A stretch of DNA of 41,985 nucleotides from Rikenellaceae bacterium (GTDB taxonomy: Bacteria > Bacteroidota > Bacteroidia > Bacteroidales > Rikenellaceae): NCBI GenBank assembly GCA_031256675.1, contig JAIRQC010000097.1:1-41985 (forward strand), given 5' to 3'. The stretch's first letter is position 1; each line of letters starts with the position of its first letter. Of the stretch, positions 33,866 through 40,898 are shown piece by piece. Position numbers and translations under genes: made by a program. The notes below the pieces were generated by a model, which was not told the origin of the DNA, did no database searches, and saw only the letters and a list, made by a program, of their open reading frames with translations.

Positions 33866-35253
33866 CTAATCTTTTGAGAATCCCCGTAAAATGTTGTCCA
33901 GCCGAGTGGTGCGTCCGTTGCCCATCGAGGCTACATGCACAGCGGGCGTTACGCATTGTTCGGTCGATCCTGCTTCAAGCGAGAGTGCTGCGGCCCAGAA
34001 GCGGTCTGCGTGGCTGTCGTTCTTTGTCCCTGCCTGAAGGCGAACGTTGCCGCTTGCGGTCATGGTCTGTTTGACCAGCTGGAAATCGTCGTATATTTCC
34101 CGATCGGCAGGGATCAGGAATGAGCCGTCTTCCAACTGGTGCCTCATGCGGAACGCCATCTGCTCCTTGGAGATGGCCGAGAATAACACCCCTTCGATGC
34201 GGCCCTTGCCGAACTTCTCCTGCAAATACTCGGTCAACCCCCAGCCAACGCCGGTTTTGTCAATGCACAGTCGCCGAATGTTGGGCAGGGCGAGCAGTAT
34301 CTCGGCTATTTTGCGCTCCTGCTTTGGAAATTCCTCGCCCTGTATGGCATACAGATAGCGGGTGATGAAGAGCGACGAGGTGACCTTCTCGCTTATCCAC
34401 AGGTAGGAAAAGTTGGTTATGCGCCCTATGTCAAGCCCGCCGTACAGCTCCTTGCACTCACGAAGCTCCTTGATCGGCAGTAACTCGGCACGCCCTGCCC
34501 CCTCTAACAGCGGCCACGATATAAAGGTCTCGTTCTCGTCCTGCGGCAGGCAAAGGAACTGCTGCGCCCATATGGACGGATCGCCAACAGAATCACGGAT
34601 CTTGGCTATGTAGGCGTCCTGTTCTTCGCGCGTACATCTCTTTTTCAGGGCCTTGTCCGCCAGCCCCTGCCGCACCGCCTCGACGAAATCGGTCTTGTGA
34701 TGCGATCACGCAAGTTCGCCGCGCTCCAGCCGTTTGATGAACGAGTAGAACACCGACTGTTTGCCGCGATGGGTAGAGATGATCCGGATCGGGAAACCCC
34801 ACACCAGACCGGTGGGCGAGGCGGCCTCCCAGACTTCGAGCTCGTTGTCACGGCGGGCGAACTCGTCGAGCACGATCTTGCCACCTTTGCCGTGTAGCTG
34901 ATTGGGACTGCTCGACAAACCGGTTATTTTCCTGCCGTTTTTGAAGTAGATCACAAACGTCTGCGCGTCGGCGGCGTCGAGCATCTCTTCGCCTCCGGTA
35001 GCCTGTATGGTAAGGTTCAGCACGTCGGCAAACTTCTTGCAATAGTCGATATACTCCCGCGCGTTGCTCTCGTTGTTGGAGCTGAACCATGTGTCGTATT
35101 TGCCCTCCACGCCGGTGTCTATCACATCCTCGAAGGCCTGCACAACGACATGCCCACACGTCGCGACTTCTCGCATATCTTGATCTGCGAGCGATCCTCC
35201 AGCCATGCGATCTGGTAGGGCAGGAATCCGAATTTGGAGTAGTCGATTATCAT
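33866..35253 (-). pseudogene. Terminase large subunit (Mu gp28-like), frameshifted and with in-frame TGA
   Basis: Packaging motor and nuclease. ATG 35253 overlaps the small-terminase stop and reads MIIDYSKFGFLPYQIAWLED ... KICEKSRRVGMS, where SRRVGMS is the Walker A type loop. Right after it, near 35144, one base is missing; the next frame continues VQAFEDVIDTGVEGKYDTWF with Walker B IVLDEFARRD. At 34706-34708 an in-frame TGA follows RLERGELA; the same frame goes on SHHKTDFVEAVRQGLADKAL with the nuclease domain (ELYGGLDIGRITNFSYLWIS, LCIDKTGVGWGL) to TAG at 33866. TGA may replace TGG (Trp). Two lesions make a working motor unlikely. Confidence 0.85.
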
Positions 35254-35675
35254 ATTTCGAGATCTACGCCGAATACCTCCTTGAATTTGGCTGCTGCGGC
35301 TGCCCTGACATTATCGCTCCGCTGCTCATGTTCGCCCTCACCCTCACATTCCATCGCCTTCTCGTATTCACGAACTTTGAGCAGCGATGCTGCGATGCGG
35401 GTGAAGGCATTGAGCGTGTGCGGCGAGGGTTCCATATCCTTGCTGAGCTGCGTTTTTATCTTGCGGGCCAACAGCATGGCAATGTCCTGAACGTCTGCCG
35501 GCAGTCCTTGCCGCAGATTTATGAACTCCGAGCGTTTGACGTCCCAGCGTCCCTCTTTGGCCCAGCCCCGCAGCGTGCGGTCGGAGCACTCCAGCTTCCG
35601 GGCTATGGCATCGAACGTCCACTGCTCCTCGGCATAAAGCCGCTCGGCTTCGTCGTATAACTGGGACTTTTTCAT
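35250..35675 (-). CDS. Terminase small subunit, DUF1804-like (Mu gp27 position)
   Basis: 141 residues; recognises phage DNA for packaging. Starts MKKSQLYDEAERLYAEEQWT; the helix-turn-helix FDAIARKLECSDRTLRGWAK (about residues 21-40) is clear. A helical region and a Glu/Lys-rich tail follow. It lies directly before the large subunit with an ATGA overlap, and its start abuts the stop of the next upstream gene. Intact. Confidence 0.82.
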   Translation of the reverse strand: MKKSQLYDEAERLYAEEQWTFDAIARKLECSDRTLRGWAKEGRWDVKRSEFINLRQGLPADVQDIAMLLARKIKTQLSKDMEPSPHTLNAFTRIAASLLKVREYEKAMECEGEGEHEQRSDNVRAAAAAKFKEVFGVDLEI

Positions 35676-35924
35676 CTACCCGCGGATTTTCTCCAGACGG
35701 GCGATCTCATTGTCGATCCGGCTGATCTCCTCGATACAGCGGCGTAGCGCGGCCACGGCCACCTCGATCTTGTCGATGTTGATCTCCTCGACGCTCAGCA
35801 GAGGCGACGATTCGCTCCTGATGGATAGGATGCTCATGTCCGCCTCGATGCTCTTCAGCGTACGCTCCTTTCTTTGGCTATTAATCTTGCTTTCGAGCAG
35901 GATTTGTTCCGTTTCTAATGACAT
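35676..35924 (-). CDS. Small coiled-coil phage protein
   Basis: 82 residues, almost wholly helical, MSLETEQILLESKINSQRKE at the start and IEVAVAALRRCIEEISRIDN near the end; heptad pattern indicates a coiled coil. The position (between the holin-like gene and the small terminase) matches unnamed Mu genes 25-26. Function unknown. The first 44 bases overlap the upstream gene. Confidence 0.6.
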   Translation of the reverse strand: MSLETEQILLESKINSQRKERTLKSIEADMSILSIRSESSPLLSVEEINIDKIEVAVAALRRCIEEISRIDNEIARLEKIRG

Positions 35925-36114
35925 AGTTTTCGATGATAAATGAGAGTTTGTTCACCTGTTCGGTCACCCCGCGCAGCACGCCTGCCATGCCGCTGAGCTC
36001 CCTGCGCCACTCTTCGCGCTCTTTGGCGTGGTTTTTCTGATTGGTGACCAGAATGTAAAACAGTACCGCCGCCGTCGGCAATCCGGGCAAGAGGCCCATT
36101 ACGATTTCCTGCAT
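35881..36114 (-). CDS. Holin-like single-span membrane protein
   Basis: 77 residues from ATG 36114 (MQEIVMGLLPGLPTAAVLFY). One N-terminal membrane span (about 5-22) is followed by a charged helix NHAKEREEWRRELSGMAGVL and a helical tail; this is like the small BhlA/UviB-type holin or holin-associated proteins. First gene of the leftward late operon. A role in lysis timing is inferred only from shape. An in-frame ATG at 36150 would add 12 residues. Confidence 0.5.
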   Translation of the reverse strand: MQEIVMGLLPGLPTAAVLFYILVTNQKNHAKEREEWRRELSGMAGVLRGVTEQVNKLSFIIENYVIRNGTNPARKQD

Positions 36115-36230
36115 AAGAATCCGTTTGAATTTTCGGCAAAGTAAGCGCACCTAACTATCTTATTTTATTGCCATTCGCAATTATTTATAAGATGTGGGCG
36201 ACCCTCCTTTGCACCGTAAAACCCAACGAC
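36115..36230. promoter_or_regulatory. Divergent late control region
   Basis: The only gap from which both late operons can start. It is AT-rich (CTAACTATCTTATTTTATTG near 36150-36170) and has no TAnnTTTG box in either direction, which would suit promoters that depend on a phage activator such as the Mor-like protein. No symmetric operator was defined. Confidence 0.4.
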
Positions 36231-37103
36231 ATGATACGACTGTTCACATCCGGCACTCACAACGGACTTAGCTTCTCCGAAGCGGACATTAACCGCATCG
36301 TCGCCATGACGCGGGAGCATGGGGCCGACCGCATACCTTTTGTCCTCGGCCACCCGAAGAACGACCTGCCGGTGGTGGGTTATCTGCCCAAGGAGGGCGT
36401 GGCTCTCTACCGCGACGGCGACAAGATCAGTATCGGTTTCGACCGCTCGTCGGCCGAGTTCTCAGAGGAGAGCCTCGACGTGCTGCGACAGATGGGCCAC
36501 AACAAAATATCCGTCCGGCTCGAAGAGGGGACGATAAAGCACATCGGACTGGTGGCCAAGGCTGCCGTCAGGGAGAACAACAGGCAGGATTTTGCCGAGG
36601 GGCTCAGCGGCACATATCATACGGCCGAGGACTTCATGGAGAAGGAGTTCGGCGGACTGTTCAAATTTTTCAAAACCGATAAAACACAAAAAAACATGGA
36701 AAAAGAGGAGAAAAAGGAGACGCCGGCCGGTGATTTCGCCGAGATCAGCGCCGCCGTCAAACGCAACAGCGAGGCGATCGACAGGCTGACCGGGATGCTG
36801 GCCAAACAGCAGGAGGCTGCAGAACAGGTGGGCAAGGCGCAGGATCGGGTGGCTTTGCAGAACGATTTCGCCGCCGCCGAGTTCTCGCACATGACCGACA
36901 CGGAGAAAGCCAGCGCTGTCGACTTCTGCATAGGTCTCACGGCCGATCAGCGCGAGCAGTACAAGAGGTCGCTCTCTGCGCTGAACCGCAAACCCGACAC
37001 CCCCGAAAACGGCAGCAAAACCGCCGACTTCGGCAAGAAGGGATCGGGCGATGAACGTTCGGCGGAGGACATTATCCGTGAACAGGTGAAAGAGGTCATC
37101 TAA
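36231..37103 (+). CDS. Head maturation protease/scaffold (Mu gpI-like)
   Basis: 290 residues from ATG 36231 (MIRLFTSGTHNGLSFSEADI). The N-terminal half has IPFVLGHPKNDLPVVGYLPK, the H-P.....GW/Y pattern of Mu I proteases, and ISVRLEEGTIKHIGLV. The C-terminal half is a Lys/Glu/Asp-rich helical scaffold with heptads (AAVKRNSEAIDRLTGMLAKQ). Mu makes the scaffold from an internal start; ATG 36696 (MEKEEKKE...) could serve that here. First gene of the rightward late operon, just before the capsid gene. Confidence 0.75.
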   Translation: MIRLFTSGTHNGLSFSEADINRIVAMTREHGADRIPFVLGHPKNDLPVVGYLPKEGVALYRDGDKISIGFDRSSAEFSEESLDVLRQMGHNKISVRLEEGTIKHIGLVAKAAVRENNRQDFAEGLSGTYHTAEDFMEKEFGGLFKFFKTDKTQKNMEKEEKKETPAGDFAEISAAVKRNSEAIDRLTGMLAKQQEAAEQVGKAQDRVALQNDFAAAEFSHMTDTEKASAVDFCIGLTADQREQYKRSLSALNRKPDTPENGSKTADFGKKGSGDERSAEDIIREQVKEVI

Positions 37104-37117
37104 AAAACAGACGCAAT

Positions 37118-38065
37118 ATGAAATTTTCTCAACTCGCGGCAGGCGACGACCTGACCCGCAGGATGGCTCAGGAAGCCATAAAGAAGAGTGTGCTGCTGTC
37201 CGATTACGTCGAGTTCTTCAAAAAGCCCGGCTCGTCGGTAACTGTCCGCTCCGGCAGTACGGCTACGGCTATCGACGGACAGAGCCGCGCGCTGGGCAGC
37301 GATTACGCCAAGAACACCGTTACCCCGTCCTACCTCACCGCAGGACGCAAGATGCTCGGTGACACCGTTCGCATCGACATGGCATTCGAAAAGATGGGCT
37401 ACGACCTCTCTTCGGAGATGACTTCTCAGTTGACGCGGCGCATCCGGGAGTTCGGTTACCTGTTCAACTATGCGATCGTCAAGGGCAATTCGGCCTCGTC
37501 ACCCATTCAGTTCGACGGCATCGCAAAACTCATCACCGCCGCCCGCACCATCACGGCAGCCGAGAACGGCTACACGCTTGTCTACGGCAACGACAACGCG
37601 GCGAAGAAATCACAGCAGGAGTTGTTGTCCAAGATCGACGAGGTGGTGGCCATGTGCGAGGGAACCAACAGGGTGATCATCACCAACGCCAAGATACTCT
37701 CGTTCCTGAACACGATTGCCCGCGATCAGATGATCGTCCAGCGCAACGAGTTCGGCATACCGGTGACGTTCTACAACCTAATCCCGCTGATCAACATCGG
37801 CGACTACCAGAGCGCTCCGAATACCTACTCGCCGATCATCAACTTCGACGAAACCGTCGGCACCGCCACGAACTGCGCTTCGATCTACGTGGTGAGCTTC
37901 GAGGAGGAGGACGGCCTGTCACTGGCCAGTTGCGAGGGTGGATTTACGGTATACCCGGTGCAGAAAGTTGGCAACTTCCTCGAATGCACCTACGAGCTTA
38001 TCACCGACACCTCACTTATCCGTCCCAGCGCACTGTCCAAACTCGCAGGGATCAAAATGACCTGA
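37118..38065 (+). CDS. Major capsid protein
   Basis: 315 residues starting MKFSQLAAGDDLTRRMAQEA. It lies directly after the protease/scaffold gene, the place of Mu gpT. SQLTRRIREFGYLFNYAIVKGN and IDEVVAMCEGTNRVIITNAK then YNLIPLINIGDYQSAP resemble HK97-fold capsid proteins with a long spine helix and a late P-domain/E-loop pattern. The call rests on order and size more than on a specific motif. Intact. Confidence 0.75.
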   Translation: MKFSQLAAGDDLTRRMAQEAIKKSVLLSDYVEFFKKPGSSVTVRSGSTATAIDGQSRALGSDYAKNTVTPSYLTAGRKMLGDTVRIDMAFEKMGYDLSSEMTSQLTRRIREFGYLFNYAIVKGNSASSPIQFDGIAKLITAARTITAAENGYTLVYGNDNAAKKSQQELLSKIDEVVAMCEGTNRVIITNAKILSFLNTIARDQMIVQRNEFGIPVTFYNLIPLINIGDYQSAPNTYSPIINFDETVGTATNCASIYVVSFEEEDGLSLASCEGGFTVYPVQKVGNFLECTYELITDTSLIRPSALSKLAGIKMT

Positions 38066-38067
38066 AC

Positions 38068-38295
38068 ATGCGACTTGCCATAATCGCGAGCCATCTGGAG
38101 AAAAACAGGGGGAGCCTCCCCGCCGACCGCAAGACGCTCAAAGAGCACATTGTTCTTAAAGCTAAGCAGGCCGGGCTCTCCCTGCCGGATAGTGAAGTCA
38201 GAGAGCTGGTCGCCCGTTTTTGCAAACCGCAAAATGAGGCCGATAACGACGTCAAAAAGGACGGGATGACCATAGGGTCGACGGAAAATCTTTGA
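38068..38295 (+). CDS. Small hypothetical late protein, 75 residues
   Basis: Starts MRLAIIASHLEKNRGSLPAD two bases after the capsid stop. Two amphipathic helices (KTLKEHIVLKAKQAGLSL and SEVRELVARFC). Unknown function; it could be a head-tail joining or decoration protein by position. An open frame in the same phase extends far upstream inside the capsid gene and is a shadow. Confidence 0.55.
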   Translation: MRLAIIASHLEKNRGSLPADRKTLKEHIVLKAKQAGLSLPDSEVRELVARFCKPQNEADNDVKKDGMTIGSTENL

Positions 38296-38331
38296 AAGAA
38301 TTTGAAAGGGTCTTCAAGGGCTATTAAAAGG
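38290..38331. repeat. TTTGAAAG motif cluster
   Basis: TTTGAAAGAA then TTTGAAAGGG, TCTTCAAGGG and ATTAAAAGG in succession between two late genes. The same words in the same order are found as reverse complement at 24105-24140 near the prophage left end. The first bases overlap the stop of the preceding gene. Confidence 0.45.
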
Positions 38332-38332
38332 T

Positions 38333-38767
38333 ATGAGATACGTCGCTTCGGAGGAATTTTGCGCATACATCGGACAGCGCGCACTGATGCAGCTCACTGA
38401 CAGCTCCGCAGGAACTCTGAACACGGAGTTGATCGAGGAGGTCAACGAGGATGCGGCAAGCGAGGTGGACGGCTATCTGCGGGGTGTGTACGATCTGCCG
38501 CTGGCCGAGCCGGTAGATCGTAACGTGAAAACCCTGACGGCGGACATCATGAAGTTTCGCCTCTACAAACGTCGCGACGAAAAGAACCTGCCGGAAGAGA
38601 TATTGAAACTCTACAAGATGACCATCGACAAACTGCGCGACATTCAGGCCCGCCGCTTCGTGCTCGACGCAAAAGGAATCGGCCATGACAGCGTATCGGA
38701 GGGAGTAGTGCGGTACTCAACGCCCAGCCAGAAATTCAAAAACCATTTTACAGGATTCGACCAATGA
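38333..38767 (+). CDS. Mu gp36-like protein, DUF1320
   Basis: 144 residues, head-tail connector family. Starts MRYVASEEFCAYIGQRALMQ; LIEEVNEDAASEVDGYLRGV and YDLPLAEPVDRNVKTLTADI are the DUF1320 hallmark (A...IDgYL..rY.LPl). The TGA stop overlaps the endolysin ATG (ATGA). Confidence 0.85.
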   Translation: MRYVASEEFCAYIGQRALMQLTDSSAGTLNTELIEEVNEDAASEVDGYLRGVYDLPLAEPVDRNVKTLTADIMKFRLYKRRDEKNLPEEILKLYKMTIDKLRDIQARRFVLDAKGIGHDSVSEGVVRYSTPSQKFKNHFTGFDQ

Positions 38768-39324
38768 CGCCCATAACCTTGGATCAACTCCGCCGGATAT
38801 TGCCTTTCTCCTTGAAAGAGAACAGGGTGAAATATCTCGAACTTCTGAACGGTTGTATGATCAACTACGGCATGGATACACCATTGCGTCAGGCTGCCTT
38901 CATCGCTCAGATCGGCCATGAGAGCGCCTCGCTGGAGCATGTTCGCGAGATCGCCTCCGGCGCGGCATACGACACGGGGCGCTTGGCCGCCAGCCTCGGC
39001 AATACCGAGGCAAAGGACGGCGATGGACAGAAATACAAGGGGCGCGGATTGTTGCAGGTTACGGGAAAGTCCAATTATGTAAAATGTTCACGCGCGCTGT
39101 TCGACGATGATCGCCTTCTTGATGAACCGCATCTGCTCGAACAGCCACGCTGGGCCGTCGAAAGCGCCTGCTGGTACTGGTGGATGAAAGGGCTGAACGA
39201 GTTGGCCGACAGGCAGGAGTTCGTGCTCATCACCAGAAAGATAAACGGAGGTACGAACGGTCTCAAAGATCGAACGGCAATCTACGAACGTGCAAAAAAA
39301 GTGCTGGGCGCGGTGCCCGCATGA
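38764..39324 (+). CDS. GH19 chitinase-like endolysin
   Basis: 186 residues; cleaves peptidoglycan glycan strands at the end of infection. QAAFIAQIGHESASLEHVRE carries the first catalytic Glu in HES; the second acidic region and YKGRGLLQVTGKSNYVK are the family 19 signature (Y.GRG..QlTg..NY). WYWWMKGLNELAD and RKINGGTNGLKDR follow. No signal peptide, so it needs a holin. It sits inside the late structural operon between gp36 and gp37 genes. Intact. Confidence 0.88.
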   Translation: MTPITLDQLRRILPFSLKENRVKYLELLNGCMINYGMDTPLRQAAFIAQIGHESASLEHVREIASGAAYDTGRLAASLGNTEAKDGDGQKYKGRGLLQVTGKSNYVKCSRALFDDDRLLDEPHLLEQPRWAVESACWYWWMKGLNELADRQEFVLITRKINGGTNGLKDRTAIYERAKKVLGAVPA

Positions 39325-39343
39325 TAACCAACAAAAACCAACT

Positions 39344-39766
39344 ATGAAAAGACTTCTGATGTTTGTGCTGCTTTCGGCAGCGGTCTGTGTCGCCTGTGGC
39401 GGTGCGTCGTCGAACCCGGTTCCACCCGCGCCGCCGCCCGATTCCGTTGAGATCGTCGACAACGACGCAACGCAGGCCACCATTGCAACGACAATGATCA
39501 TCATGTCGATAGAGACCGACAGCAAGGTCGTCAGCGTGCTGGTCGACGTCGGCTCCGGAGCGTTGCCGTTCAAGACGGTAAGGCTGGACGATCGACTGTT
39601 CGATGTCGCTTCACGCGAGGCTATGGATAAGGCTGTAAAAAAGACGGAACATCTCAGACCGAGTTACCATGAAAAGAACAATCATCGTCCTGCTGTGTCT
39701 GATGGCATTCGGCTGTGTTACATCCAGACGGTCGGCAATCCGGTCGGATCTGTCCGCAACTATTAA
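39344..39766 (+). CDS. Small lipoprotein-like phage protein
   Basis: 140 residues from ATG 39344. The N-terminus MKRLLMFVLLSAAVCVACGG is a signal peptide with a Cys at position 18 that can be lipidated. A Pro-rich stretch (SNPVPPAPPPDS) follows, then SIETDSKVVSVLVDVGSGAL. The last 98 bases overlap the next gene in another frame; the tail there (HEKNNHRPAVSDGIRLCYIQ) looks less protein-like, so an earlier natural stop could have been lost. Probably part of the lysis group with the endolysin before and the spanin-like protein after. Confidence 0.6.
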   Translation: MKRLLMFVLLSAAVCVACGGASSNPVPPAPPPDSVEIVDNDATQATIATTMIIMSIETDSKVVSVLVDVGSGALPFKTVRLDDRLFDVASREAMDKAVKKTEHLRPSYHEKNNHRPAVSDGIRLCYIQTVGNPVGSVRNY

Positions 39767-40181
39767 CACCGAGGTCGACACCCGCACCGAGCAGTCCCGG
39801 CATACCGAGGCCGGGGCCGTCTCGTGGGGTGAGGCCTCCTGCGACGAAACGACAGACGAACAGGTCGTGCACAGGGAATACGACGCCTCGCAGCCAACGG
39901 ACAGCCTCACCGGTCACCCGCCGCTTCGGAGCGAGACCGTCACCCGCCGCACATCTAACCGTCGAACCGATCGTCGCGGCGCCACCGGCAGCGTAACGAA
40001 CGAAGACGCCACAACCGCCATGGTCGATAAGTCGAGGCAAAGCGAGAAGCGGGATATAAGCCTGCGGGCAAAGGAGCGCCGCACCCGCCGGATACCGTGG
40101 ATGGCAATACTGATACCGGCGGCGGCAATCGGAGCCGGTTATCTGATTACAAAACGTATACGAAAAAAGATGCCAGTATGA
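39669..40181 (+). CDS. Unimolecular-spanin-like protein
   Basis: 170 residues. N-terminal signal MKRTIIVLLCLMAFGCVTSR with Cys16 as possible lipid site (the AFGC box is weak). A long polar, Thr/Arg/Glu-rich middle that should cross the periplasm (about 20-140), then one C-terminal membrane span at about 142-160 (IPWMAILIPAAAIGAGYLIT) and a basic cytoplasmic end KRIRKKMPV. An outer-membrane lipid anchor plus inner-membrane C-terminal span in one chain is the design of u-spanins, which fuse the two membranes in the last lysis step. Inference from architecture, supported by the endolysin next door. Confidence 0.6.
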   Translation: MKRTIIVLLCLMAFGCVTSRRSAIRSDLSATINTEVDTRTEQSRHTEAGAVSWGEASCDETTDEQVVHREYDASQPTDSLTGHPPLRSETVTRRTSNRRTDRRGATGSVTNEDATTAMVDKSRQSEKRDISLRAKERRTRRIPWMAILIPAAAIGAGYLITKRIRKKMPV

Positions 40182-40605
40182 ATGCGGAGGCTTTGGAGGC
40201 GGCTCTGGTGGCCATGATCGAGGCGATGAACATCCCCTCGCAGCCCTATCCGCAGAAGCCGGGAGGCTACTTTCCGGAGGCAGATCCGGGCGAGGTTCTG
40301 GTCAGATACGAAGGCTCCAAACCCCTGAAACGTGACATATCCGGCGTGACGGTCGACAGGGAGCTGACGTCGTGGTAAGCCGCGAACTTCGGGGCGAGAA
40401 CGGGGCATACACATGGCTTGACGCCATACGTAAAAAGTTCGAGGGGTATACGCCGTCAGAGGCCGCCGGACATCTGGAGTTGGAAAGCGAGAACTTCGCC
40501 GCCGAAGATGACGGAATATGGCAATTCGTGCAGAAATGGAATTTGAAGGAGAGAACAGGTTATGAGCAACTCGACCCCTACGCAGATCGTCCGCTTGGGA
40601 GTTAA
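40178..40605 (+). pseudogene. Mu gp37-like tail protein, DUF1834, frameshifted
   Basis: From ATG 40178 the frame reads MNAEALEAALVAMIEAMNIP ... GEVLVRYEGSKPLKRDISG, the start of the gp37 family, and stops at TAA 40376-40378. The neighbouring frame gives VVVSRELRGENGAYTWLDAI ... FEGYTPSEAAGHLELESENF, the second half of the same family, with TAA at 40603-40605. One base missing near 40362 joins them (...VTVDRE-ADVVVSREL). As it stands only the N-terminal 66 residues can be made. Tail-terminator or sheath-initiation role in Mu-like phages is presumed. Its end overlaps the next gene by 44 bases. Confidence 0.7.
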
Positions 40606-40888
40606 GGAGCTCACCGATAGCATCCGGGCCAACATACGGACGATACTGCTCACCGTTCGGGGCGAAGTTCCGTTCCGTCCGGGCTTCGGACTGGGGGCAG
40701 AACGGTTGTTAGGCGGCGGGATGGCCGGTATAGATCTCGTTTATGAGGTGGCCTATCAGCTAAACAGATATGAAAAACGCATAAGGCTAAAACAGGTCTT
40801 GCAGAAAGAAACAACTCCCGGCCACCGGCAGGTCACGATCCGCTACGAGATCGTCACGACGGGAGAACAGGAGCAAATCACAATCTAA
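40562..40888 (+). CDS. Baseplate wedge protein, GPW/gp25 family
   Basis: 108 residues starting MSNSTPTQIVRLGVKELTDS. The segments IRTILLTVRGEVPFRPGFGL and AYQLNRYEKRIRLKQVLQKE match the T4 gp25 / P2 gpW family (ilt..GerpfrP.fG), which joins baseplate and sheath in contractile tails. Starts within the preceding gene's end and is followed by the sheath gene after 10 bases. Intact. Confidence 0.82.
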   Translation: MSNSTPTQIVRLGVKELTDSIRANIRTILLTVRGEVPFRPGFGLGAERLLGGGMAGIDLVYEVAYQLNRYEKRIRLKQVLQKETTPGHRQVTIRYEIVTTGEQEQITI

Positions 40889-40898
40889 AAACAACAAT

